Of a stretch of DNA of 64,000 nt, positions 7,627-16,145 are shown piece after piece. Within the stretch, counting starts at the first letter, position 1; each line of letters starts with the position of its first letter. Below the pieces are notes generated by a model. It was given only the letters and a program-made list of their open reading frames with translations. It was not told the DNA's origin and searched no databases. The stretch comes from Streptomyces sp. GESEQ-35 (GTDB taxonomy: Bacteria > Actinomycetota > Actinomycetes > Streptomycetales > Streptomycetaceae). The position numbers and the translations under genes are program-made. The DNA lies in the NCBI RefSeq assembly GCF_017948485.1, contig NZ_JAFFSX010000001.1:620001-684000 (forward strand), written 5' to 3'.

Positions 7627-7672
7627 CCTGTCCAGGCATGTCCACTACCCTCCTGGACATGCCTGGACAGGT
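7626..7672. promoter_or_regulatory. Perfect 19-bp inverted repeat over the GntR start (autoregulatory operator)
   Basis: Left arm ACCTGTCCAGGCATGTCCA (7626-7644), 9-bp spacer, right arm exact complement (7654-7672). Each arm contains TGTCCA twice at 10-bp spacing (TGGACA in the right arm), so four hexamers lie on one face of the helix. The ATG at 7638 is inside the left arm and an alternative ATG at 7659 inside the right. Binding here would cover the transcription start directly. Confidence 0.8.
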
Positions 7673-8378
7673 TCACAAGCACCATCGCATCGCCCGCGTT
7701 CTGGCCGACGAGATCAGAGCCGGCTTGCACAGCACCGGCGAGCGGTTGCCCGGAGAGCACGCGCTCACCAAGCGGTTCGGGGTCAGCCGTACGACACTTC
7801 GGCAGGCGCTCCAGGTGCTCGGTGACGAGGGACTCATCGCGACGCACCCCGGCATCGGTTCGTTCGTCACCTTCGACGGTATGCCCCTGGACAACCGGCT
7901 CGGCTGGACGCGTTCCCTTGCGGGAGGCGCGGCCGAGCTGGTCACCGAGGTGCTGCGGTTCGAGACCGTCGGCGACCCCGCGCTGGCGGCGGAGCTCGGG
8001 ACGGAGTCGGACAGGTTCGTCGCGCTCGACCGGGTGCGGCGGCTACCGGACGGCCGGGGTGTCTCGCTGGAGCTCAGCCGCGTCCCCGCCGTGGGGGCGC
8101 TCGCCGACCTGCCTCGGACCGGGCTCACCGACGGATCGCTCAACAAGACCCTGCTGGCCGCGGGCCGGATCACCGAGTCCGGTGACGGCCAGGTCTCCGT
8201 CCGCGGCCTCGACGAGGCCCAGGCGGCAACCCTGCACCGCTCCCCCGGCGAGTCCTTCCTGCATCTGGCCCAGGTGTACCGGGCCGCCGACGAATCCGTC
8301 GTCGAACAGGTGACGAGCCTTCTCGACCCCTCCAGGTTCCAACTGCACGTCCACTCGGGGCGAGGAGATCGCCGGTGA
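7638..8378 (+). CDS. GntR-family (HutC/UTRA) transcriptional regulator
   Basis: 246 residues. Winged helix-turn-helix spans about residues 14-77 (GERLPGEHALTKRFGVSRTT with LRQALQVL, then IATHPGIGSFV). A UTRA ligand domain fills 90-235. Regulators of this type usually bind a sugar, nucleotide or amino-acid derivative and repress their own operon. The start lies inside a perfect inverted repeat, indicating autoregulation. An in-frame ATG at 7659 would give 239 residues and begins nearer the DNA-binding domain; neither has a ribosome site. It overlaps the next gene by four bases (GTGA), so it is the first gene of a four-gene operon. Confidence 0.9.
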   Translation: MSTTLLDMPGQVHKHHRIARVLADEIRAGLHSTGERLPGEHALTKRFGVSRTTLRQALQVLGDEGLIATHPGIGSFVTFDGMPLDNRLGWTRSLAGGAAELVTEVLRFETVGDPALAAELGTESDRFVALDRVRRLPDGRGVSLELSRVPAVGALADLPRTGLTDGSLNKTLLAAGRITESGDGQVSVRGLDEAQAATLHRSPGESFLHLAQVYRAADESVVEQVTSLLDPSRFQLHVHSGRGDRR

Positions 8379-9376
8379 CCATCGACAACACCACCCTCGA
8401 CCGCGCCCTCGGCGCGTTCTACGGCCTCGCCATGGGCGACGCGCTCGGCATGCCCACCCAGGTCATGTCCCGCCGCGACGTCGTACGGGCGTACGGCACC
8501 CTCACCGGCTTCGCGCCGGCCGGGCCCGGCAATCCGGTCAGCGGCGGGATGCCCGCGGGGTCCGTCACCGACGACACCGAACAGGCCGTGATCGTCGGTC
8601 GGCTCATCGCGGAGGGCGGCGGGCACATCGACCCGCTGCGGCTCGCGCACGAACTGCTCGACTGGGAGAAGGAGATGAAGGCGAAGGGTTCCTTCGACCT
8701 CCTCGGTCCCTCGACGAAGGCCGCCCTGGACGCGGTGGCGCGCGGCGTGCCGCCCGAAGAGGCCGGAAAGTACGGCACCACCAACGGGGCGGCCATGCGG
8801 GTCACGCCCGTCGGAATCGCCTTCCGTACCGAGCCCGCCGACGCGTTCCTCGACCGGGTCGTGGAGTCGTGCCAAGTGACGCACGACACCACCGTCGGCA
8901 TCGCGGGGGCGGCGGCCGTCGCGGCCGCCGTCAGCACCGGTGTCGATGGTGGCACCCTGGAGGACGCCGTGGCCGCCGCGATCGAGGCGGCGAGGGCCGG
9001 CGCGGAACGGGGCCACTGGATCGCGGGCGCGGACATCGCGTCGCGGATCGCGTGGGCGTCCGCGCTGGTCAAGGGGGTCCCCGAGGCGGAGGCACTGGAA
9101 CTGGTGAGCTCGCTCGTCGGTACGAGCGTGGCCAGCCAGGAGTCCGTACCGGCGGCGTTCGCGGTCCTCTCCGTCGCCGGCGGCGACCCGTGGCGCAGCT
9201 GTCTGCTCGCGGCGAACCTCGGTGGCGACAGCGACACGATCGCCGCGATCGCCGGTGCGGTGGCAGGGTCCGTGGCCGGGCTCACGGCGCTGCCCGCAGA
9301 CGCCGTCGACACACTCCGCACCGTCAACGAACTTGAGCTCGAGCCCCTTACGGAGCGCCTGCTCGCGCTGCGCTGA
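8375..9376 (+). CDS. ADP-ribosylglycohydrolase family protein (DraG/ARH fold)
   Basis: 333 residues, GTG start overlapping the regulator stop, Shine-Dalgarno AGGAG at 8363. All family metal motifs are visible: GDALGMP near residue 20, SVTDDTEQ near 64, THDT in the middle and NLGGDSDTIAAIAGA near 284, which together bind two magnesium ions. Family enzymes cleave N- or O-glycosidic bonds of ADP-ribose. In this operon with a base permease and a PfkB kinase the substrate is more likely a nucleoside-like ribosyl compound than a modified protein, but that is inference. Cytoplasmic. Confidence 0.9.
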   Translation: MTIDNTTLDRALGAFYGLAMGDALGMPTQVMSRRDVVRAYGTLTGFAPAGPGNPVSGGMPAGSVTDDTEQAVIVGRLIAEGGGHIDPLRLAHELLDWEKEMKAKGSFDLLGPSTKAALDAVARGVPPEEAGKYGTTNGAAMRVTPVGIAFRTEPADAFLDRVVESCQVTHDTTVGIAGAAAVAAAVSTGVDGGTLEDAVAAAIEAARAGAERGHWIAGADIASRIAWASALVKGVPEAEALELVSSLVGTSVASQESVPAAFAVLSVAGGDPWRSCLLAANLGGDSDTIAAIAGAVAGSVAGLTALPADAVDTLRTVNELELEPLTERLLALR

Positions 9377-9388
9377 CCGCGCGCACCC

Positions 9389-9405
9389 CTGCGCCGCCGG
9401 CGCAG
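9389..9405 (+). promoter_or_regulatory. Intra-operon hairpin CTGCGCC-GCC-GGCGCAG
   Basis: Perfect 7-bp stem with a 3-base loop in the 66-bp gap between the ADP-ribosylglycohydrolase and permease genes. No T-run. It may set relative transcript levels within the operon. Confidence 0.4.
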
Positions 9406-9442
9406 CACTCGTCCCCTCCGTATGAGGCAAGGAGGTTCCGTC

Positions 9443-10930
9443 ATGACCGCTTCGGCGACGAACGATCAAGTCGGCACCAACACGGCAGAAGGCGTCAACG
9501 ACCAGGTCGGAGCGATCGAGGCCCGTGGCATCGAGCCGGTCCCCGACGAGGAGAGGCACGGCCAGGCCATCCAGATGTTCTGGACCTGGTTCGCCGCCAA
9601 CATCTCCATTCTGGGACTCCCGCTCGGCGCGACCCTCGTCGCGTTCCGCGGCCTGAACATCTGGCAGGCGATCCTTGTCGCCGTGATCGGCTCGGTGGGT
9701 TCGTTCGCGCTGGTGGGCGTCCTCAGCCTGGCGGGCAAGAAGGGCGGCGCGCCCGCGCTGACCCTGTCCCGCGCGGTGTTCGGGCAGCGGGGCAACGCCG
9801 GGCCGACGCTGATCAGCTGGCTGAGCCGGATCGGCTGGGAGACGATCTCGACGACCACCGCGGCGTACGCGCTGCTCGCGCTCTTCCAGTGGATCTTCGG
9901 CTGGCACCAGAACACGGTGCTGGCGGTCATCTCCCTGCTGATCTTCATCGGGTGCACCCTGCTGATCAGCGGCCTCGGCCACGCCACGATCATGTGGATC
10001 AACAAGTGGGCCACGATCGTGTTCGGTGTGCTGAACCTGATCGTGATGGGCTTCCTCGTCGCCACCGTCGACTGGGACAAGGTTCTCGGCGTGGACGCGG
10101 GCCCCGTGAGCAGCGTCGTCGCCGGTATCGGCTTCATCGCCGCGGGTACGGGCATCGGCTGGGCGAACGCGGGCGCGGACTACGCCCGCTACCTGCCCCG
10201 GAAGATCCCCGCGGGCCGGCTGGTGACGGCCTCAGCGTTCGGCGCCGGCATCCCGCTGGTGCTGCTGATCTCGCTGGGCTCGCTGCTCTCCGCGGGCGAC
10301 GAGACACTGGCGAGTGCGAGCGACCCGGTCGCCGCGATCAACGGCATGCTGCCGTCGTGGATGGCCGTGCCCTATCTCATCGCGGCCTTCGGAGGGCTGC
10401 TGATGTCGAACCACCTGTCGACGTACTCGGCGGGCCTGACGATGCTCACGCTGGGGCTGCGGGTTCCCAGGCACTGGGCGGTGACCCTCGACGTCGTGCT
10501 GATGTTCCTCGGCGGCATCTACTTCATGCTGATCGCGGAGGACTTCTACGGACCGTTCTCGACGTTCCTCACCCTGCTCGCGGTGCCGATCTCGGCCTGG
10601 GTCGGCGTCTCCCTGGTCGACTCCGCACGGGGCCGCAGGTACGACTCCGCCGCTCTGATGGACACGTCCCGTACGAGCCGCTACTGGTACACCGGCGGTT
10701 TCCGTATCCCCGCGGTGCTGGCCTGGACCGTGGCCATCGTGATGGGGCTGCTGTTCACGGAGGCGTCGACGAGCGCGGACGACGTGTGGTTCGCGGGCCC
10801 GTGGGCCCACACCTGGCTCGGCACGAACGGGCTCGGCTGGGCGATCTCCCTGGCCGTGGGCGCACTGCTGTACACCGTGTTCGGCGGCCGTCCCGCGCCC
10901 GTGTCCGAGGTGGAAGGCGCGAACCGGTGA
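9443..10930 (+). CDS. NCS1-family cytosine/purine permease
   Basis: 495 residues from ATG 9443, chosen because AAGGAGG sits 7 bases upstream; another in-frame ATG at 9422 lacks a site. About 12 membrane helices. The family pattern includes the amphipathic N-terminus PVPDEERHGQAIQMFWTWFA, the TLSRAVFGQRGN segment in helix 3 and AGTGIGWANAGADYARYLPR in helix 6, all typical of CodB/PurP/Fcy2-type transporters. It would import a nucleobase, nucleoside or hydantoin-like ring with protons or sodium. It overlaps the kinase gene by four bases. Confidence 0.9.
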   Translation: MTASATNDQVGTNTAEGVNDQVGAIEARGIEPVPDEERHGQAIQMFWTWFAANISILGLPLGATLVAFRGLNIWQAILVAVIGSVGSFALVGVLSLAGKKGGAPALTLSRAVFGQRGNAGPTLISWLSRIGWETISTTTAAYALLALFQWIFGWHQNTVLAVISLLIFIGCTLLISGLGHATIMWINKWATIVFGVLNLIVMGFLVATVDWDKVLGVDAGPVSSVVAGIGFIAAGTGIGWANAGADYARYLPRKIPAGRLVTASAFGAGIPLVLLISLGSLLSAGDETLASASDPVAAINGMLPSWMAVPYLIAAFGGLLMSNHLSTYSAGLTMLTLGLRVPRHWAVTLDVVLMFLGGIYFMLIAEDFYGPFSTFLTLLAVPISAWVGVSLVDSARGRRYDSAALMDTSRTSRYWYTGGFRIPAVLAWTVAIVMGLLFTEASTSADDVWFAGPWAHTWLGTNGLGWAISLAVGALLYTVFGGRPAPVSEVEGANR

Positions 10931-11895
10931 GCGGACGGGTGATCCTGGCGGGCAACGTCATCGCCGACCTGGTGATCGAGGTGCCCGCGCTGCCCGAGCG
11001 CGGCGGCGACGTCATCGGCACGCGGACGGAGGTGACGGCGGGCGGCGGTTTCAACACGCTCGTCGCGGCCGGACGGCTCGGCGCGCGCACCGTGTTCGCG
11101 GGGCTGCACGGCACCGGCCCGTACGGCGACCTGGTCCGTGCGGCGCTCGCCTCCGAGGGCGTACGGGCCCTGCTGCCGGCCCGTACGGACGGCGACACCG
11201 GCTTCACCGTGGCCCTGGTGGACGCGGGCGGTGAGCGGACGTTCGTGACGAGCTTCGGCGTCGAAGCCGGGATGACCGCCGCGGACGTGGCGGCCATCGC
11301 GGCGGAGGTGCGCGCCCGGGACCTGGTGCAGCTGTCCGGCTACGGTCTGGTGATGCCGGTGAACGGCCCCCTGCTGTCCTCCTTCGCGACGGGCCTGCCG
11401 CCGGACGTCACGCTCTCTTTGGATCCCGCGCCGCTGGTGGCGGACATCCCGGCGGCGGTGCTGAAACCGGTCCTCGCGCGGACGAACTGGCTCAGCGCGA
11501 ACGCGCGCGAGGCGCGGCTGATGTCGGGCCACGACGACCCCGGCACGGCTGCGTCGGTGCTGCGCGAGCGGCTGGCGCCGGGCGCCGGGGTGCTGGTGCG
11601 CGCGGACAAGGACGGCTGCTGGCTGGCCCCGCCCGACGGCTCCGCCCCCGTGCACGTGCCGGGGTTTCCGGTGGACGCCGTGGACAGCAACGGGGCAGGC
11701 GACGCCCATGTGGGCGCGTTCCTCGCCCTGTTGAGCGAGGGCGTGGCCCCGGTGGCCGCGGTGCGGACGGCCAACGCGGCGGCGGCGTACGCGGTCACGC
11801 GGCGCGGCCCCGCGACGGCGCCGACGCGAGCGGAACTGATTGCGTTCGCACGGACAGCCGGCGCGAAGGACGTGGCAGCGCTGCTGAGCGGCTAG
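10927..11895 (+). CDS. PfkB-family carbohydrate/nucleoside kinase
   Basis: 322 residues from GTG 10927 (GTGA overlap). N-terminal GNVIADLVIEVPALPERGGD and the GGG-F-N-T-L-V-A-A glycine-rich PfkB signature 1 are present. The C-terminal DSNGAGDAHVGAFLA is signature 2, with the catalytic Asp and anion hole. It would phosphorylate a sugar or ribosyl moiety with ATP in the cytoplasm. As the last gene of the operon after a regulator, a glycohydrolase and a permease, it probably traps ribose or a nucleoside released from the imported compound. Confidence 0.9.
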   Translation: MSGRVILAGNVIADLVIEVPALPERGGDVIGTRTEVTAGGGFNTLVAAGRLGARTVFAGLHGTGPYGDLVRAALASEGVRALLPARTDGDTGFTVALVDAGGERTFVTSFGVEAGMTAADVAAIAAEVRARDLVQLSGYGLVMPVNGPLLSSFATGLPPDVTLSLDPAPLVADIPAAVLKPVLARTNWLSANAREARLMSGHDDPGTAASVLRERLAPGAGVLVRADKDGCWLAPPDGSAPVHVPGFPVDAVDSNGAGDAHVGAFLALLSEGVAPVAAVRTANAAAAYAVTRRGPATAPTRAELIAFARTAGAKDVAALLSG

Positions 11896-11937
11896 TGCTG
11901 CGACAGCGGTGAGGTGCGTCTCGGCCCGCGTCCGCCG

Positions 11938-13338
11938 TCACATGTTGATCATGTGTCCGGCCAGCCCGTGGATGGCCTCCTTGACGGCCTCGCCCAGCGT
12001 CGGGTGGCCGTGCACATTGCGGGCGACTTCGTTGACGGTCAGGTCCCACTGCTGAGCGAGGGTCAGTTCCGGGAGGAGTTCGGTGACTTCGGGGCCGATC
12101 AGGTGAGCGCCGAGGAGTTCGCCGTACCGGGCGTCGCTGAGGATCTTGACGAAGCCCGCGGTGTCGCCCAGGCCGTGCGACTTGCCGTTGGCCGTGAACG
12201 GGAACTTCGCCACCTTGACGTCGAAGCCCTTCTCACGGGCCTGCGCCTCGGTCCAGCCGAAGCTGGCGATCTGCGGCTGGCAGTACGTCGCCCGCGGGAT
12301 CATGACGTAGTCGAGCTCCATGGTCTCCGCGTCGGCGATCGTCTCGGCCGCCACGATGCCCATCGACTCGGCGGCGTGAGCGAGCATCAGCTTCGCCGTC
12401 ACATCGCCGATGGCGAAGATGTGCGGGACGCTCGTGCGGCAGCGGGCGTCGATGTCGATCGCCCCGCGATCGGTGAGCTTCACGCCGGTGTTCTCCAGGC
12501 CGTAGCCCTGCACACGCGGCTGGAAGCCGATCGCCTGAAGCACCTTGCCGGCCTGTAGTGTCTGCCGCTGGCCGCCCGTGGTCACCATGACCTTGACCGA
12601 ATCGCCCGAGTCGTTGATGGCCTCGACCCGGGTGGAGGTCAGCACATTGACGCCGAGCCGCTTGTAGCGGCGGGCCAGTTCCGCGGAGACCTCTTCGTCC
12701 TCCAGGGGGACGATGCGGTCGAGGAACTCGACGAGGGTGACCTGGACGCCGTAGTTGTGCAGCACGTACGCGAACTCGACGCCGATGGCACCCGCGCCCG
12801 CGATGACGATGCTCTCCGGGAGCGTGTCGGACAGGATCTGCTCCTCGTACGTCACCACGCGCTCGCTGAGCGAGGTGCCGGGCAGCAGCTTTGTGGTGGC
12901 GCCGGCGGCGATGATGCAGTGGCCGAAGGTGACGGTCTCCGAGCCGCCGTCGGTCAGAGCGACCTGGAGGGTGTGGTCGTCGCTGAAGGTGCCGCGGCCG
13001 GTGTACTGGGTGATCTTGTTCTTCTTCATCAGGTAGTGGACGCCCTTGACGCGCCCGTCCGCCACCTTGCGGCTGCGGGTGAAGGCCGCGCCGTAGTCGA
13101 AGCTCACCTCGCCGTTCACCTGGATGCCGAAGGTCTTGGCCTCCTGGGTGAAGATGTGGGCCAGCTCCGCGTTGCGCAGCAGCGCCTTCGACGGGATGCA
13201 CCCCACGTTGAGGCAGACTCCGCCCCAGTACTTCTCCTCGACGACCGCCGCGCTCAGGCCGAGCTGGGCAGCCCTGATCGCTGCGACATATCCCCCGGGG
13301 CCGGCGCCCAGGACCACCACGTCAAAGTGTGCGCTCAT
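11938..13338 (-). CDS. lpdA: Dihydrolipoamide dehydrogenase (E3)
   Basis: 466 residues from ATG 13338 ([20 protein letters not shown]). FAD-binding GAGPGG lies at residues 11-16, and the redox disulfide is C42/C47 in [13 protein letters not shown]. The NAD-binding [13 protein letters not shown] segment is mid-protein. The C-terminal dimer domain carries the catalytic His in [15 protein letters not shown]. All functional residues are intact. It reoxidises lipoyl groups of 2-oxoacid dehydrogenase complexes or glycine cleavage; none of those genes is adjacent, so it is a stand-alone E3. A longer in-frame start at 13389 lacks family support. Confidence 0.93.
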   Translation of the reverse strand: MSAHFDVVVLGAGPGGYVAAIRAAQLGLSAAVVEEKYWGGVCLNVGCIPSKALLRNAELAHIFTQEAKTFGIQVNGEVSFDYGAAFTRSRKVADGRVKGVHYLMKKNKITQYTGRGTFSDDHTLQVALTDGGSETVTFGHCIIAAGATTKLLPGTSLSERVVTYEEQILSDTLPESIVIAGAGAIGVEFAYVLHNYGVQVTLVEFLDRIVPLEDEEVSAELARRYKRLGVNVLTSTRVEAINDSGDSVKVMVTTGGQRQTLQAGKVLQAIGFQPRVQGYGLENTGVKLTDRGAIDIDARCRTSVPHIFAIGDVTAKLMLAHAAESMGIVAAETIADAETMELDYVMIPRATYCQPQIASFGWTEAQAREKGFDVKVAKFPFTANGKSHGLGDTAGFVKILSDARYGELLGAHLIGPEVTELLPELTLAQQWDLTVNEVARNVHGHPTLGEAVKEAIHGLAGHMINM

Positions 13339-13419
13339 GGCGGCCAGCCTAGGTTCTGTCCGTGAATCATGCGCGAAGTCGGGCCGCATCAGGGGTGCAT
13401 CGGTGGACGGGACGCTCCG

Positions 13420-14424
13420 TCACACCCGCACCGCCGACCCCCGCTCGCTCATCCGCGGCGCACAGAGGATCCGCTTCCTGCGTACCCGCTTTCCCTCGAT
13501 CGCCGCGACGGTCAGCCGGGCCGCCTCCACGGCGATCTCGGCCAGTCCCCAGTCCACCGTGGTCAGTGGCGGCGTGAGCACCCGCGACACCGGGTGGTCG
13601 TCGAAGCCGACCACGGACACGTCCCGGCCCACTTCGAGCGAGGCCTCGGCCGCCGCCCCGTAGACCCCGTACGCCAAGGAGTCGGAGAAGCAGAACACGG
13701 CGGTCGCGGACCACGCGCTGTCCAGGACGCGCCGGGCCACCGCCGTCGCCTCACCCAACTCCTGCGGGCACGGCACCAACTCGACCGACAGCCCGAGCCG
13801 GTCGGCCGCCTCGCGGACGTACACATCGGCGGGCCTGCCGGGTGTACTCGGCTGCGTCGGGGTCAGCACGGTCACCCGGCGGTGGCCGAGGCCGTGCAGA
13901 TACTCCAGTACGGCGTCGATACCGGCCCGGTTGTCGAAGATGACCTGCCCGGCCGTGCGGGCCCGGCTCAGCGAGTCCCCGACGGCCACGACCGGCAGGG
14001 CGTCGGCGATCGCGGCCCAGCCCTCCGCCGAGGGGTTCACGGGAGACACGAGCAGGGCGTCGACCCGCTGGTCGCGCAGCTGCTTGGCGAGGGCCAGTTC
14101 CCGGTCGGGGTCGCCGCCCGCGTCCAGGATCAGCGCATAGTGGTCGCTGACCAGCAGCTCCCGGCCGATGGCCGCCATCAGTTGCTGCTGCCAGAGGTCC
14201 TGGAGGTCGCCGGCGAGGACTCCGACCATGCTGGTGCGGCCGCTGGCCAGGGCGCGGGCGATGGGATCGGCCTCGTAACCCAGCTCGGCCGCCGCCTTGC
14301 GTACCCGCTCCTCGGTCTCCTTCGAGACCTGCTTGCCGCGCAGGGCGTAAGAGACGGCTGCGGTGGAAAGGCCCGTGGCCTCGGCCACCTCACGGAGGGT
14401 GGTGCGCTTATTGGGCCTGGCCAT
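13420..14424 (-). CDS. LacI-family transcriptional regulator
   Basis: 334 residues. N-terminal LacI helix-turn-helix (TTLREVAEATGLSTAAVSYA, then LRGKQVSKETEERV) with the hinge helix DPIARALASGRTS. A periplasmic-binding-like ligand domain follows (VVGFDDHPVSRVL, PPLTTVDW). It is divergent from the amidohydrolase/cupin operon, and the 146-bp gap contains several palindromes with central CG, as LacI proteins prefer. So it most likely represses that operon and possibly itself. The ligand is unknown. Confidence 0.9.
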   Translation of the reverse strand: MARPNKRTTLREVAEATGLSTAAVSYALRGKQVSKETEERVRKAAAELGYEADPIARALASGRTSMVGVLAGDLQDLWQQQLMAAIGRELLVSDHYALILDAGGDPDRELALAKQLRDQRVDALLVSPVNPSAEGWAAIADALPVVAVGDSLSRARTAGQVIFDNRAGIDAVLEYLHGLGHRRVTVLTPTQPSTPGRPADVYVREAADRLGLSVELVPCPQELGEATAVARRVLDSAWSATAVFCFSDSLAYGVYGAAAEASLEVGRDVSVVGFDDHPVSRVLTPPLTTVDWGLAEIAVEAARLTVAAIEGKRVRRKRILCAPRMSERGSAVRV

Positions 14425-14467
14425 GGCGGGAAGCCTACCGGGCCCTGTCCGGACTGTGGGCGCACGC

Positions 14468-14496
14468 TTGACACGCCATCTTGTTAACCGTTTAAG
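14468..14496 (+). promoter_or_regulatory. Promoter TTGACA-17-TTTAAG of the amidohydrolase operon
   Basis: TTGACA at 14468-14473 and TTTAAG at 14491-14496 with 17-bp spacing. The -10 overlaps the palindrome at 14484-14495, so a bound LacI protein would block RNA polymerase. Reads toward the gene at 14571. Confidence 0.6.
14484..14495. promoter_or_regulatory. LacI-type operator TTAACCGTTTAA
   Basis: Near-palindrome with the central CG typical of LacI-family sites (one mismatch between TTAAC and the complement of TTTAA). Overlaps the -10 region. Confidence 0.55.
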
Positions 14497-14522
14497 TTAA
14501 GCGCATCACTGAAGCGCTTAAC
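14496..14522. promoter_or_regulatory. Second operator region: GTTAAGCGC-N9-GCGCTTAAC
   Basis: Perfect 9-bp inverted arms at 14496-14504 and 14514-14522. The right half also forms the near-palindrome TGAAGCGCTTAA with central CG. With the first site it gives two or three LacI sites downstream of and over the -10. Confidence 0.55.
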
Positions 14523-14570
14523 AACACCAGTCCCCTGCCCTGTCAGCCTGGTCTTCCCGAGGACCTCAGC

Positions 14571-15500
14571 GTGCCCATCGACGTCCACCAGCACATCTGG
14601 CCGCCCGCCTTCATCGAGTTGCTCCGCGCCCGCACCACGTCGCCGTATCTCGACGGCTGGACCCTGCACATGACGGGCGAGCCACCCTTCGTGATCGACC
14701 CTGCCGATCACGACATCGCCGCGCGTGTCCGCCTCGCCGCCACGGACGGTCTCGACCTGGCCCTGGTCTCGCTCTCCAGCCCGCTGGGCATCGAGTACCT
14801 GCCGCCCGCCGAGGCCACCCCGCTCCTGACCGCGTTCCACGACGGCGCCCTCGCGCTCCCGGCTCCCTTCGGCGTCTGGGCCTCGCCCTGTCTGTCCGGG
14901 CCGGACCCCGAGGCGGTCGAACGCGAACTGCGTCGCGGCTGCGCGGGCCTCCAACTCCCCGCCACGGCACTGCTCGACGCCGCGGGCTGGAACGAGTGCG
15001 CTCCTCTCCTGGACGTCCTCACCCGCCTGGGCAAACCCCTGTTCGTCCACCCCGGAGCCGCCCCGGCCGCCCAGGACACACCGCCCTGGTGGCCCGCGCT
15101 GGTCCCCTACCTCCAGCAGATGCACGCGTCGTGGTTCGCGTTCCGCGCCTTCGGCCGCGCCCGCCATCCCCAACTGCGGGTCTGCTTCGCCGCGCTCGCC
15201 GGCCTGGCCCCGCTGCACGGCGAACGGCTGGCGGCCCGGGGCGGAGGGCGCGGCGAGATCGACTTCGACGTCTTCTACGAAACGTCCTCCTACGGGACAC
15301 GCGCCGTGGACGCGCTCGTCCGGGCCGCCGGCATCGACGTGATCGTCAGCGGCAGCGACCGGCCGTACGCGACCCCCGTCATCCCCGACATCGGCGCGGA
15401 CGCCGCCGTCCACGCCCTGCGCACCACCAACCCGGCCCGCCTGCTGCACGGCCCGCACCCGAGCCACGCCGGCGGACAGCCAGAAGGGAGCCACCCGTGA
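14571..15500 (+). CDS. Amidohydrolase (ACMSD-like metal-dependent hydrolase)
   Basis: 309 residues, GTG start with GAGGA upstream. The N-terminal DVHQHIWPP carries the two first-shell histidines (residues 6 and 8). PLFVHPGAAP supplies a later His, and ISGSDRPYATP-like VSGSDRPYATP gives the catalytic Asp. This matches amidohydrolase-related TIM-barrel enzymes (decarboxylases and hydrolases of carboxylic acids or lactones). It overlaps the cysteine-dioxygenase-like gene by four bases, so the two act in one pathway, possibly catabolism of a small sulfur or carboxylic compound. Confidence 0.85.
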   Translation: MPIDVHQHIWPPAFIELLRARTTSPYLDGWTLHMTGEPPFVIDPADHDIAARVRLAATDGLDLALVSLSSPLGIEYLPPAEATPLLTAFHDGALALPAPFGVWASPCLSGPDPEAVERELRRGCAGLQLPATALLDAAGWNECAPLLDVLTRLGKPLFVHPGAAPAAQDTPPWWPALVPYLQQMHASWFAFRAFGRARHPQLRVCFAALAGLAPLHGERLAARGGGRGEIDFDVFYETSSYGTRAVDALVRAAGIDVIVSGSDRPYATPVIPDIGADAAVHALRTTNPARLLHGPHPSHAGGQPEGSHP

Positions 15501-15997
15501 CATACGAGGCCCTGCCGGACCGCACCCTGGACAAGCGCGAACTCCGGGCACTCGTCGACGAACTCGCCGCCCGTCCCGATCTCTGGCGCGAACAGATCGC
15601 CTTCTCGGACGAGCAGCGGCACTACGCCTCCCTGTACCGCGACGAGTACGTCGACGTATGGCTGCTGTGCTGGACCCGGCAGAACGACACCGGCTGGCAC
15701 GACCACGACATCTCCTCCGGCGCGGTCCGCGTCGTCCAGGGCGTGCTCAACGAGTCCAACCCGCGCATAGGCGGCAGCCATCTGTCCGCCACCGTCGGCG
15801 CCGGCGGATCGTTCTGCTTCGGCCCCGAACACATCCACCGCCTCACCGGCGCCACCAACGACACGGTGTCGATCCACGCGTACTCACCCCCGTTGTGGCG
15901 CCTCGGCCAGTACGACATCACCGAGGACGGTGTGATGCGCCGAATCTCCGTCTCCTACGCGGACGAACTGCGCCCCCTGGACAACCCGGCCGCCTGA
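15497..15997 (+). CDS. Cysteine dioxygenase-like cupin
   Basis: 166 residues, GTG start overlapping the upstream stop. Cupin motif 1 is GWHDHDISSGAVRVVQG, with histidines in HDHD that bind iron. Motif 2 is GPEHIHRLTG. The typical IHAYSPPLWRLGQY closing motif of CDO type I proteins is present. Family enzymes oxidise cysteine or a related thiol (for example 3-mercaptopropionate) to the sulfinate using iron(II) and oxygen. The first-shell set is intact, so activity is expected. The true thiol substrate is uncertain. Confidence 0.87.
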   Translation: MTYEALPDRTLDKRELRALVDELAARPDLWREQIAFSDEQRHYASLYRDEYVDVWLLCWTRQNDTGWHDHDISSGAVRVVQGVLNESNPRIGGSHLSATVGAGGSFCFGPEHIHRLTGATNDTVSIHAYSPPLWRLGQYDITEDGVMRRISVSYADELRPLDNPAA

Positions 15998-16060
15998 ACC
16001 CGGTCCCGGGCGACGGCTTGCCGGACAGGACGTTCCGCAGTGCGGCTACAGTGCGGTACC

Positions 16061-16130
16061 GCGCCCCGTAAGGGGCGCGGGGAACCGCGCGACCAGCCCC
16101 CACCGGCCCGCAGCCGGCGAACCGAACTTC
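16061..16130 (+). repeat. Streptomyces-type intergenic hairpin repeat / likely terminator
   Basis: Perfect 7-bp stem GCGCCCC-GTAA-GGGGCGC at 16061-16078, followed by a second stem around GCGGGGAACCGCGC and then ACCAGCCCCCACCGGCCCG. From memory this motif recurs in very many intergenic regions of Streptomyces genomes. It lies between the convergent cupin and DinB genes and can terminate transcripts from both sides. Its spread mechanism is not known to me. Confidence 0.6.
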
Positions 16131-16145
16131 CCGCAGAGCGCCTGG

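Noticed and set aside
7673..9982. 769-codon open frame on the minus strand across the GntR and ADP-ribosylglycohydrolase genes
   Set aside because: Composition is Arg/Gly/Asp-rich shadow sequence; the plus strand carries clear families with motifs in the same place.
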